This document shows positions 47,481 to 57,500 of a DNA stretch of 64,000 bases, one piece after another. Both the position numbers and the translations under genes were made by a program. Location of the stretch: the NCBI RefSeq assembly GCF_000213175.1, contig NW_009799101.1, forward strand, positions 81,147-145,146, given 5' to 3'. Under the pieces are notes generated by a model that was given only the letters and a program-made list of their open reading frames with translations, did no database searches and was not told the origin of the DNA. Source of the DNA: Neurospora tetrasperma FGSC 2508 (taxonomy: Eukaryota; Ascomycota; Sordariomycetes; Sordariales; Sordariaceae). Within the stretch, counting starts at the first letter, position 1. Each line of letters starts with the position of its first letter.

Positions 47481-48149
47481 CTAAGGCCGCCACGAGGGCT
47501 CTGGGCGCTCCCGGGCGGCGGTAGCGTTAGTAGGGGCGGCGGCGGCGTTAGTAGGGGCGGCGTTGGCGGGTGCTAGTTCGTCGTCTCGTTGCGTATTATT
47601 ATCAACCGGAGCCTGTCCGGTGATACTTCCGCGGCAGGAAAAAGTTAAATTGCCAAAGTCAACTGTAAGACGGTCCATGGAGATGGGCGTGTTGATCGGG
47701 GCAGGGGCAGCGGCGGCAGGGGCAGCAGCGGCAGGGCTAGCGTTGACAGGGGCCACATCTCTTATTGATTGAGGCTGCCAAGCTCGAGGTGTCTGCGGCC
47801 GGGACTGCTGCTGCTGCTGCTGTTGCTGCTGCTGTTGCTGCTGCTGCTGTTGGTAGCGAGCTAGTACCTCGCCTAGTTCTTGGACCCGGAAGGGGACATG
47901 TTCTCGTGGCCACCGCCTGTTTCTAGTTAGTAAAGAATAGAGAGGACCGAGAGGATGAGGTAAATTGTAAGGAGACGAGAAGAGAAAGGCAAAAATAAAA
48001 ACCAATTGGGATATAATATAGACTTACAGTAGCGGCCAACTCGGCCGGGCCCAGAAAAAATTCCAAGCGAACACAACAAGCCACACCCCAGCAGAGAGCA
48101 GTTTGGGGAGGATAGCGATTAAGAAAGCGTTTATGCAGTCGGAGGCCAT
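47481..48149 (-). CDS. Small one-TM membrane protein with polyQ tract (array copy A)
   Basis: The gene is complement(join(47481..47916,48028..48149)), 185 aa. The 111-nt intron has GTAAGT, a perfect TACTAAC branch and GAAACAG, joining in phase 2. Residues 9-34 (FLIAILPKLLSAGVWLVVFAWN) form a transmembrane helix or uncleaved signal anchor. Then come RWPREHVPFRVQELGEVLARY, about 16 Gln, an Ala/Pro-rich segment with repeated NAAPTNA words, a short non-repetitive block MDRLTVDFGNLTFSCRGSI and a hydrophilic tail. A longer model is possible: an exon at 48232-48291 (MWMSVFQTLWALAEPVL...) spliced over 58 nt to 48173 would add 28 residues in frame. The promoter block with a TATAA at 48453-48458 lies upstream. 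It is homologous to copy C. I know no family; membrane location is inferred. Confidence 0.55.
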
Positions 48150-48452
48150 GTTGTGAGGCTGGTGGGGCTGTGGCTGGGGATATAACAAAGTTACTAACTA
48201 TATTGAAGAGAAAGGAATTCTAATTGACGACCTTGGGCATGAGAACGGGCTCCGCGAGGGCCCAGAGCGTCTGGAAAACAGACATCCACATGTTGAAGGG
48301 TTGGTTGGGATGGAAAAATGATGGGACGAAGGGATGGTGGAGCGAAGGGATGGAAGCAAAAAGAATGTTCGTTGTTTAAAAAAAAACAAAGTTCTTAACT
48401 ATGTTGAAGAGAAAGAAAATCTGACGAGAGGTTGGGCCAGGGGAAGAGGAAT

Positions 48453-48458
48453 CTTATA
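48453..48458 (-). promoter_or_regulatory. TATA box of copy A, overlapping the stop codon of gene B
   Basis: On the minus strand AGCTATAAGAT lies about 160-300 bases upstream of the two candidate starts of copy A, inside a block conserved at 49678-49712. The TAA of the upstream gene B is part of the same TATAA word. Confidence 0.4.
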
Positions 48459-48840
48459 GCTTTCTGGGTGCCCCAACTGGGCTGGAAAAGCGTGCTGTCT
48501 GTGGTAGGGGCAGCAGCTGTTGCTTTGTTTTGTCAGTGGTGCGTTGGGACATGACTTCCAGCGGAGAAGCTAACCTGAAGGCACCTATAGTATTCTTTCC
48601 CTTGATGATGCCGATGGTTCCTTCTTCGGTAGAAGTGGCGCGGAAGGACTCGGTGTCAATGGTCGAGGTACGTAGGGGAATGCGATGGACACCCGGAGGT
48701 CTTGACGAGAGTATGTTGACGGAGAACACGAGGAGCCATATGTTGGCGAGGAAGACCTTGTGCGCCAAGGCTGCGACGAGAGTGTTGACTGTCACGCACT
48801 CGGACATTGTGGATGAAAAGATGAAAGCGATGTTGGTCAT
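48454..48840 (-). CDS. Small membrane protein, array gene B
   Basis: An uninterrupted 128-codon frame starts at the ATG at 48840, or at the second Met at 48807. A hydrophobic helix (about residues 17-45: VAALAHKVFLANIWLLVFSVNIL) is followed by a hydrophilic tail containing STIDTESFR and GIIKGKNTIGAFRLASP. The STIDTESFR segment and its flanking DNA recur in the right-hand unit at 49900-49940, where the frame is broken. The stop codon lies inside the TATA box of copy A, so the two genes are nearly abutting. No known family. The conservation of the STIDTESFR codons in both copies is the only sign of selection. Confidence 0.4.
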   Translation of the reverse strand: MTNIAFIFSSTMSECVTVNTLVAALAHKVFLANIWLLVFSVNILSSRPPGVHRIPLRTSTIDTESFRATSTEEGTIGIIKGKNTIGAFRLASPLEVMSQRTTDKTKQQLLPLPQTARFSSPVGAPRKL

Positions 48841-49031
48841 GAATGTGTGATGAGATGTTGGTATTGGATCCGTTGCGCCGCTCCCAGCTTCACGGGGCTG
48901 CTCTTCCTGCCAGGTTGTTTGCAGCTTCCAGCGACATCTCAAAGGCCGGCCACGCTCTGTGCAACTGTCAGTAATGGATTCCGTGACCTGGGAATAACAT
49001 TGACCTACTCATCCCTAACCCACGGTTGAAG

Positions 49032-49367
49032 CTAGTGGGCCCGGGGAGGGCAAGGCGGCCATGGCTCTTCTTGGTTCGGGTCTCGGGCACCTGGGACGTG
49101 GGCGCATGGCAGCCGGCTGTTTCCGGTTAGCGAGGAATAGAGAGGATTGAGAGGACAAGGCGAGTTGTTGAGGAGAGAAGAAGACAGGCGAAAGGAAGGA
49201 ACAAGAATGAATGGGAATGGAAAGTAGAGGTGGACTTACAGGGGCCAAAAACAAGATGGGGGGAAGGTAAAGGCCCATGTAATGGCGAACACTGGAAACC
49301 ATACCAAGACATATGGATGATGCCCGGCGAACGAAAGGATTGTGGGGATCATGATGGACGAAAGCAT
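49032..49367 (-). CDS. Small one-TM membrane protein (array copy C)
   Basis: The model is complement(join(49032..49116,49240..49367)), 70 aa. The 123-nt intron starts GTAAGT, has a GCTAAC branch and ends GAAACAG, joining in phase 2 exactly as in copy A. Exon 1 reads MLSSIMIPTILSFAG and then a hydrophobic VLVWFPVFAITWAFTF helix ending FWP; exon 2 continues LRLPCAHVPGARDPNQEEPW, which aligns with LRWPREHVPFRVQELGE of copy A. The splice sites, phase and helix position are kept although the sequence has diverged, which argues for a real gene. It lacks the polyQ and Ala/Pro tail of copy A, ending at a TAG after 27 exon-2 codons. Function unknown. Confidence 0.45.
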
Positions 49368-49496
49368 TGGTGAACGACAGCGACCAAAAAATAACGAACG
49401 GCGATGATGTGAATGATGTTGAAGAGAGAAAAATCGAACGAACGGCTGGGCCGGGGGGAGAGGGATCTTCCTGAAACATTGCGCTCGTGGTCTCGC

Positions 49497-49720
49497 GGGA
49501 CGTGTTGTCGTGGGAGTCGACTGTTTCCGGCTAGCGAGGAATAGAGAGGAACGAGAGGACCTTGTGCCGTAAGGCAGTCATCAGGGTGATGGTGATGATG
49601 ATGGATATGTTGAAGCGAATGAAGATGTGATGCCGACGAGAAAGAAACCGACGAAAAGCTGAGGCGGGGAGAGGGATCTTATAGCTTTCTGGGTGCCCCA
49701 ACTGAGCTGGTAAAGCGTGC
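49497..49720 (-). pseudogene. Truncated array copy D
   Basis: The minus strand keeps the promoter block (TATAA at 49678-49683), a short N-terminal part (MTALRHKVLS, like AALAHKVFL of gene B), and then jumps directly into the 3' half of the array intron (CTCTCTATTCCTCGCTAGCCGGAAACAG) and exon-2-like DNA (CGACTCCCACGACAACACGTCCC). The exon-1 donor side is missing, so it cannot be spliced like A and C. It looks like a recombination or deletion product. Confidence 0.5.
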
Positions 49721-49739
49721 TGTATCTGGTAGGGGTATG

Positions 49740-50191
49740 GGATATGACTTGTAGCTTCAGAAAATCCAAGGGAAGGCACGGCCCCCGTCGGACAAGCCAA
49801 CCTGAAGCCACCCAATAGGTAAGGTATTGTTCCTTTCCTTCGTTTATGATGCCTGACTTAGCATGGTTCCTCCTTCGACGTGCCGGATCGTGTCCTCACT
49901 CCAACCTTAAGAACGGAAAGACTCGGTGTCAATGGTCGAGGTAGCAGGCGGGGGGAATGCGACGGACTCCCGCAATGACAAGTTTGGTGCCTTCCATCTC
50001 ATAAGCGGTGAGATTCCTTCGTCTACTAGTGGACACAACGAAGCGCTTTCTGCGGCCTGTTTACAAAAGGCAAGAGCGATGACGGCATCTCTCAGCTGGG
50101 GGGGGCAAGGCAAGTAAACCGGGCAGTCACGATCCTCCGCTAAAATCACTGCACTTCTTGTTTGTCGACAGAGCGAGTGCATCCTGCACAT
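49740..50191 (-). pseudogene. Degenerate copy of array gene B (B')
   Basis: DNA at 49780-49940 matches gene B (STIDTESFR codons, a GGFRLA segment in place of GAFRLA), but the STIDTESFR frame stops after one more codon and the GGFRLA segment is in another frame after an insertion of about 30 bp. The part upstream of 49960 no longer resembles gene B and has no TM helix. Read as a broken paralogue; an intron restoring the frame was not found. Confidence 0.45.
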
Positions 50192-51181
50192 GGCCCGATG
50201 CCTTCACCTTCGAGAGGTACACTTACTTCCACTACTTGCTTCCCGCTTCCAGAATTAAAGCTGAACCTTCCTTTTCTTCACCTTCTGTCTTGTTGTTTGC
50301 TGCCTCCACGGCGTAGCCCGGTCAGATGTCGCATATTCTGCACTGCAGTGCTTTGGTACCTAGGTACATCTAGGTACCTGTACTTATGCTGCTGGAGAAG
50401 GTCTTCCACATCATCACACTGGAGTGTACCTTCCCACAGAACAACCTCCAACTCTTGTCTCGGCCAGTGCCTGCAAAGGCGTCTGCTCCTGGCTCTCCCA
50501 AGATGTCCGGTCAGAAGATGACCATTCGTTGCGTTTCGATCCCAACAAGAGACATGGGCGTCTCCTGCGCGCGGCGCCCACCGTCGCGCCCTCACCCAGG
50601 CCGGCGGCGGAACATTGCAGGTATTGCCATGACCACGAATGGTCACCAGTAAGGAATGTGGTGATGTGTTTAGTACGTGGGTATCTCACCGTTTTGTAAT
50701 ACGTGAGACGTAGAAGATTGTCCATGCTCGGTCTGTTTTTATATTCGTTCGGTAATGTATCTACCTGTGTGGGTGTAAACCAGCGGAGCAGGACTAAAGC
50801 AACTTTACTACGAGATACTCTAACTTTTAAGGGTATCATAACAATGCCCAAAAGGTAGAACAGCAACTACTGTAGTGATCAAATGCCGGTTGTGGAAATC
50901 CGAAACTTGAGAGATCATGTATTGTTTTGCCTTATTTGTGTGTTTGGAAACCATGGCTTGTCGAGAAACTTGCCACTCCCTATCTAGGCAGAGGTAGTTG
51001 TAGTTTGTAGAAAGCGCACCACATCCAAAAGTAACATTACTTGAATCCCAAGCATACCTACCTCTAGGTTCCATTTCCCTCTTGTCCGTGCTTCCCTCCA
51101 GCAACACTAAGGTACACCTAACCTTTTCCTTCCATCCAGTAGAGGTACCTCACACGTGCTCTTTGAGATCAAATCCACCTT
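50192..51181. other. Intergenic within accessory zone
   Basis: No supported gene. The palindromic TACCTAGGTACATCTAGGTACC lies at about 50357-50378. Overlapping frames of 60-150 codons on both strands at 50.2-50.9 kb show no splice or domain support. Confidence 0.5.
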
Positions 51182-52933
51182 TCATCTTTCGAAGAGGCAT
51201 CGTGGCGAAGAAGACGAAAGCTCGTCCCCAGAAGAGATTGCAAGTTCGCGAAGTGCACCAGTAATAGCGACCAAGCCGATCACTATCCTGAAGATAAAGC
51301 CGAAAGAGCCCTTCCCGTCGCCATCTTCGTCGCCGTCGTCATCATTGTCAGAGGTGGTATTATCTTCTTCGGAAGAGGTACTAGATGTACTACTCGGGGT
51401 CCAGCAGGTGCTAGAAATGCTGGAGGTAGTACTGCAAGCATCCCATGCCGTCTTCATGTCCTGGCCCGTCATCAAAGCAGGCCACATCCGATCCACCAAC
51501 TTACAACGGCCGTTGAGTCCCGAAAGGATACCTCCGCCGACTCCATGGCCATGGACGCATGCAAATGGGAGAGGTCGCGCCCATTCCATGTCATGCAGCC
51601 GCCGTTCTATGTCCTCCAGCCGCCGTTCCATGTGGCGTCTGTAGTCGGGAGTGGAGGAATCGTGATCATTCCGACGATGGACATATGGTCCGTCATAGTC
51701 GTTGGGATCTTGGGATATGAAGGCTGTGGCGAGCATCTCATCGTCACAACGCTGGAGCTGGAAGAAGATATCTTCTCTCGGTAGCAACCACCACTCTCCT
51801 GCGCCGGGCTGCATGGATCTCATATGTACATCCCCGATGGGGTTGTAGGCGTTGAGACACGACATTGTGTTTGTGTTCCTAAATGTACCATGGCCAGCAG
51901 GGGTGCAGGCAGAGAGTAGTAGACTCTTCACGTCCATTTTCTTGACTGCTTTGCGGGTCGGAGCAAAAAGGTAGGCCACCACGAGCCAGCGGCCTGTCAG
52001 CCACCTGCTGTTATCGTCAGACTGGTCGTGGTTGTCTTGGATGTCTAGACGTTGCGAGAAGACAATCCGCCGGGCGTAGCGGAGATTGGGATAGCGAGCG
52101 CGTGGGTAGGCGTAGACGGGATGACGGCCGGCAAAGGCGTCGGGTAGTTGATAAGAGGTCCAGTTGGCTAGCGCGCGCGTGTCGGCCTTGTTTTCTTCGT
52201 TGTCGTTGGTGGAGAACGCAGAGGACGTTCCGTTCAGAAACTCCTCCAGCTCAGTGAGCTGCGTAGGGAGATCGACGAAGAAATGGCGAAGTTCCATATA
52301 CCATTCCGCCTCAACAGTCTCGTATTTGTGGGTGGACTTGGCGACGTTTCAGTTTGTTTCGACAGGATAATGTTGAGAGACGAGAACAGATGTGAACTTC
52401 CGGATCGCTTCTGGGGGAGGCCTGAGCTTAACGGGCGGTTGAGGAGGTGGCTGTTGAAGTGTTTCTTCGGTGAAATGGTATAACCAAGAGCGAAGAGAGT
52501 AACTCATCTTTTGAAAAGAGTATTTCCAGGCATTGTTGCTATTCTTTTCATGGAGATCATAGACAAGTTGCGTGTTCCAATCTTCGTAAAATCGGTAGTA
52601 CGGTGCATTATACCGACCGCAAAGCTCAAGTTGTCGGTCGGACGGGGCGCGAAACTGGTTGCCTCCAGACTGGGAGAAGCCATCGTAGGCATTGCTGTTA
52701 CTCTGTGAGGAGTGGCGCAGGGGGTGTTCGGCGTCAAGGACAATTTTATTGCTATATTGGGTGGCAGGCTGTTGGATGGATCCGTCTTCGTCGTTGGAAA
52801 CGGCGCCGCGATACCCGGGGAGAATCGTCGGATTGGACGACGTGAGAGAATTGGTTTGAGCGTAAGTTGAAGGTTACGTAGAGGTAGGTTTAGTGCATGT
52901 GTGGATGTTGGGGAGAATGTATGACAAAATCAT
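51182..52933 (-). pseudogene. 584-codon frame with two in-frame stops; C-terminal TM protein of unknown family
   Basis: A single phase runs from the ATG at 52933 to a stop at 51182 and is broken only by TAA at 52876-52874 (codon 20) and TGA at 52351-52349 (codon 195). The 174 codons between the stops contain no in-frame ATG before 52506, yet read as well-formed protein (RFYEDWNTQLVYDLHEKN, WLYHFTEETLQQ). After the TGA the frame continues at once with VAKSTHKYETVEAEWYMELR and 371 further codons from the ATG at 52297. That part contains WLTGRWLVVAYLF, Cys-containing segments, an acidic DDDGDEDGDGK stretch and a C-terminal helix (FIFRIVIGLVAITGAL). A 51-nt phase-0 intron (GTTCTC...CCAAG) could remove the TGA but its donor is poor; I found no frame-keeping intron for the TAA. 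Both stops can arise by C-to-T change (CAA, CGA). The 371-aa part alone could still be expressed. Confidence 0.5.
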
Positions 52934-54039
52934 TTGGTAAAGGAGGGAGAAAGGAATGGCGGGTAGGCTTTAAGTACTTGACCTCTACGGTATTTAGAGG
53001 TGTGAAAGCGGAAGCACATATATATCTTGCCTAACTGGTTTCGAATCCGGTATCCGAGTTGGACTTCCTGCTTCTCCGGCATACCATACGTGTGCATATT
53101 CGAGTAAAATGCACATAGAACTTTCAGGCGGTAGAGGTACCTTATAATCTCGGGCCATTGATTTTCAGGTTCCAGGGAAATCAGACATAAACAGGAAGCA
53201 TACTGCAATATTTGTGCCTACTAGAAATTCTATGCAAGGCGGTGATGCTGAATGTCCCTACCCTCCAACTCCCTTGAAGGATTAGGTGGGAAATAGTAGA
53301 GATCTAGATGAATCGAATTTACAGAGCTCCGGGGTGGCAATATAGCTCTCCTACTCTTTTTTGCGTGCATAAAATGTACAGAATCGGGCATATGTATGTC
53401 TGCTTATGCCTGATTCCCCTGGAACCTGAAAACCAATGGCCCAAGATTGTACGGTTCCTTGGATATCAGACATGATCAGATATATATAAGTCCGAATGTG
53501 CACCATTTCTGCCCGCAGAAAATACATGTAGCGGGAGAGACGTATTGTGACCCCGAAGCATCGAGGTTTATTGTAAATCCGACTCTTCTGGTGCCCTGTC
53601 TTTTTGCTTTGTGTTTTCGATAGTGTTGGCGAGTGGGGACAGTCAAATTCACCAGCATGCATACAATTTCTGGCGGGCATGAATGTTGCAGTATGCTTAC
53701 AAACTATTCCTGATTTCCAGGAAACCAAGAACGGATGGCCCGAGTATATACGATACACAGACAGGCAGGATCCCAGCACATCCGATCGAGTACTTCCTTA
53801 TGTTTTCAAGCAACACAGCATCTCCCATTCTCCCGCACGCAAGTACGAGGTTCGTCTTCTGGATCTCATCCGATTTCAGGTTATCCTTCAGTTCTGCGCA
53901 ACTCAACCAGAAGAGAGGTATCCACGACAAATGCCCTCATATTCTTGTTCCACACATGTACCAAACACCTGCAACCAAGAGCGAGCATAAGGTCTCACCC
54001 GCTCATTTGAAGTACCGCAGCGGGCAATAGTTTGTTTGT
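52934..54039. repeat. Three copies of an about 80-bp repeat, one inverted
   Basis: Copies lie at about 53120-53210 (minus), 53395-53470 (plus) and 53690-53765 (plus). Shared words are CTGATTTCC/CTGATTCCC, GGAACCTGAAAAYCAATGGCCC and AGATTRTAAGGT/AAGATTGTACGG. In one phase copies 1 and 2 share the reading LEPENQWP(E/K)I. The rest of the interval has no supported gene. Confidence 0.55.
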
Positions 54040-54526
54040 TTACGGTATGATGTTGACTGGCCGCAAGCTTGGGAGGGACAAATTGTTCGTCGGGAGTAGA
54101 AGATCCGAAGTGCCCCAGGCACCGGCCTCAGTATCGGTGGCAGCGGGGGCGCCGAACGGGGTGCTGGTGCTTTGGGGATCCATAATTGTGCTGCCCGTTA
54201 CGATTTCGTGGGTGTCTGCATGGAGTGTCATACGTGGCGTCCTCCACATCTACTCCAATAGCATCGGGGTCGACTCGGACTGAAGTGGTGGGCGTGTTGG
54301 GGGTAACAGCTCGTTCTCTAGATCTGGTCACTGGCTGCGTTGTCGATTAGCATATTCCTACACGAAATGGTGAAGGGAAGCCAACAATGAATGGAATGCG
54401 AACGGAAGTCAACTTACAAACCCCAGAGCTGATTCATGCCTATCAAGCCGTCTCAACTCTCAAGTGAAGGCGAAGGTGATGATGTAGATGACAACAGAGT
54501 CCGAGGCACATGGATGTCGAGGACAT
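54040..54526 (-). pseudogene. Degenerate spliced locus (possible further accessory gene)
   Basis: The minus strand has a promoter-like CTATAAAAGC (54630), an ATG at 54526, a GTAAGT donor at about 54417, a TGCTAATC branch and a CGCAG acceptor at about 54342, followed by a 67-codon open frame (TPTTSVRVDPDAIGVDVED) to 54131. The first exon is stopped by TGA or TAG in each phase before the donor, so no full frame results. The signals suggest a gene that has decayed, or a missing small exon. Confidence 0.25.
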
Positions 54527-57500
54527 GATGTTTTTGATGATGATGTGATTGCCAAAATTAGGTACCAAAACTTGAGTGATGGTGATGAAGAAAGGAGAGA
54601 GGAGTTTCGAAGAATTCAAGAGCTTTTATAGTAGCCTTGCGGCCGGTCGCGTATATAAGGGAACGACATGAATCAATTCAACACAAAAGGGCCTAGGGAA
54701 GTTGACCCAAGTCTCGAGCTCAGATAGGACTGTACAACATACGAAGAGCATCCGACATTGCAATGTTGTGGAGGAACAGGGGAAGAATCAAAGTTGCAAC
54801 ACCCAGCCGGTTAGCCGAATCGTTTCCAATCTCAATAGTAAACTTCAGTTGAAAATGGAAGAAGAAGAAAGAAGAGGAAAATGAAGGGGGGATTTCCTAT
54901 AACTATACATTGAGACGCGAGTACCCGCCTCTGAGAATCTATATATAGATCGAAAATGCATTTTACAGAGGTACCCCCGTTATTAGCGGTTTAATTAGGT
55001 ATATTTATTACTAACGGAAATTATATTTCTACTTCTTAAAATTAATACAAATTAAAGTAGAAGGTATAGCCCGGACTATTAGGTATTTACCGTACAATAC
55101 CGGAGCAATCTAGACCTCCTATAATTCGCCCTATACCTAAAATATATAATCCGTCGATTTTATTCGCACTTGCTTCTCGCTTACTATTCTATCCTATTCT
55201 AGAATAATTGGAGCAAAGAGTAACGCGGCGCCTACCCTATATTTAGGAACTAGGTTAAAGTATTCTAATATTTTAGGAAGTAGTAAAATAAGAGGTAGGT
55301 TAGGTACGTATTTTAATTATAATAAAGGGTAATTATAAGGATTTAATTCTATACCTAAAAATAAAAAGGTTATTAATTACAAGAGGCCTCTTTTCTCGAA
55401 TTTATAATATTAAAGTACTTTATATTAGCTTGGTTTAACTACCTCTAGTAATATTAACCTTATATTTCGGTAAAGGGCGCCCTCTTTAATAAAAGACTTT
55501 TTTAATAGAAATAGTAATTTAATTTTTTACCCTTTCCTTTCTTTTGCGGATTACATCCTTAACCTACGTTATAAATAAGCTAAGAAAATTAAGGCCTATA
55601 AAAAAGAAACCTCTATCCTTATATTTTTCGAATATAAAAATAAGCGCTTACTAATAAAAGAGTATAAATAAGTAACTATATTAAAGCTATAAAATATATA
55701 GAACTTCGTTCTAGTCCTTAAGTCTGAATAATAGATAGATAAGTAAGGAATATCCGGCTTGTACTAGGAAAGAGAATTTAAATAGTTCCTATACGCATTT
55801 GTATATCATAATTATAATACTATATTAATAATAGTAGGTAATAGGATATTTAGATTAGGGTAATTTAGAATATTAATATAATTATTATTCCGGTTTACAT
55901 CCGTCTCGCTCTTCCCGGGCCTTTTGTTAAGTAAATACCCTAATTCTTCTTACCTACTATTAAAGTAGCTATCTTCTACTCTACTATTACTATAGTAATA
56001 GTTTAAGTAGTAATAAAAGTTTAAGATAATTAAATTAGCCCGTTGGGTCCGAGGAGGCTATAGTATAAATGGTTATATTTAAATTGAAGAAGGCGTAAAT
56101 TAATTTCTATATTATTAAGATATATTAGAAGTACGTATTATTCCGTTAAATAAAGTTATAATAGGGAAGGGAAGGGAAAAAGGGGACGGAGAAAACGATT
56201 GAGTAGTCTCCCCCTAAACCTAGTAGTAAAAGAAATTATTATTAGTTTAGTAATTAAATAATAATTATTAATTAATAATTAAAGATAATATACAACGCCC
56301 GTAATTATAAGTAGCGGAGAAGAAATAGGAATTAAAATTAGTAGTTGGGCGGCGAAGGTATTATATTACTAATATTTATAACGTTAAACCGGCGTTAGCT
56401 TTAATAAGGGCTTATTTAAATTAAAGAATAAATTGGATACTTTTAGTTACTACGGTTAAATATAATATACTTTTAGCATCTTCTTATAAGTATTTACAAA
56501 TCTTTATTATACTTTATATTTATAATTCTACATATTTTCTAAATTTAATAATATTTATTAAATTTTTATAAATATATTTCTAATTTATTATAAAGTATGC
56601 TATAATTTAATAATATTATTTCTCAATACTAACGAATAGTACTAGGCTATCCGTATTCAATTTATTTTCAATCCCCTTCTTTAATTATAATCGCTCCGAA
56701 GTATATTTAAAAACAATAGAACGGCCTAAGCTATATAAATATTCCATCCGACCTAAATTTAAGTAGAAGTACCTATTATAAAATTTATAAAAGGAGTATA
56801 AAACGATTTCGGGCGATTAGGAAATTATTAGTTGAGAATTAAGAATAGGTTTAATAGCTACCTTATTTAGTAGGGAGAAGGGATTGAAGTATATATATAT
56901 AAATAAAAGGGTTTGTATCGCGGATATTCTAAATAAATTATATAAAAATAAAGGATTAGAGCAAATGAAGGTAAATACCTTTATCAGATGAGATTTGGGA
57001 GGTAATCCTTATAGTTTAGTACGTATTACCTCTATATAGAAAAGGATTGGAAGTAGGTACCCGGATATAGGGGAACTATACCTATTTATTGCTAAAGTAC
57101 CTACCCTAACTCTTAAAAGGCTAAGAATTATAATTACAAAATATATACTAATATATATTGGAGAAAGAATTATATTTTATTGAAAAATATATATATATAG
57201 TATAGCCGGATTATTAGAAAGCCGGATTCGGATATTAAATTCGAAGTAGGTATTCTTACCTTTATTTAAATATCTATATTATAGTACAGCCGGCGGCAAG
57301 AAAGACGAAAAAATATTAGAAATATAGTTTAAAGCTTTCTGTCTATTTAAAGCCTATCCTTCTTCCTCTTTTATTAACTTTTCTTCTTCTCTATTCTCCC
57401 TACTATTATTATTTAGCAAAAATTATTATTAATATTAAACGAAAGCTTATAGGTTAGATATTTATTAGGCTCTATATTGAGAAAAATCTAGTATATAAAA

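Larger units (their letters stand above)
47418..50200. repeat. Diverged tandem duplication, unit about 1.5 kb
   Basis: Three landmarks recur in the same order. First, GTGCAACTGTCAG followed by GGGAATARCATTGACCTACTC (47418-47475 and 48958-49013). Second, an intron 3' end reading CTAACYRGAAACAG on the minus strand, preceded by TCCTCTCTATTC (47918-47940, 49118-49145 and again 49513-49545). Third, the plus-strand block CTTATAGCTTTCTGGGTGCC followed by CCAACTGRGCTGG (48453-48487 and 49678-49712), with GACTCGGTGTCAATGGTCGAGG further right (48647-48668 and 49919-49940). So a left unit (47418 to about 48957) was copied to the right (48958 to about 50200), with a further partial copy inside the right unit. 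Confidence 0.8.

Noticed and set aside
52297-52300. Calling the 371-codon frame from 52297 a normal complete gene
   Set aside because: Protein-like sequence continues in the same phase upstream of the TGA, so a simple intact gene is less likely than a broken or spliced longer one.
53036-53056. TTTCGAATCC word resembling a tRNA T-arm
   Set aside because: No acceptor stem, D-arm or anticodon arm can be built around it on either strand.
53351-53779. 142-codon minus-strand open frame spanning two copies of the 80-bp repeat
   Set aside because: The two repeat copies match only weakly as protein in this phase, and the frame starts at TTG-like context; the DNA repeat is better supported than a gene.
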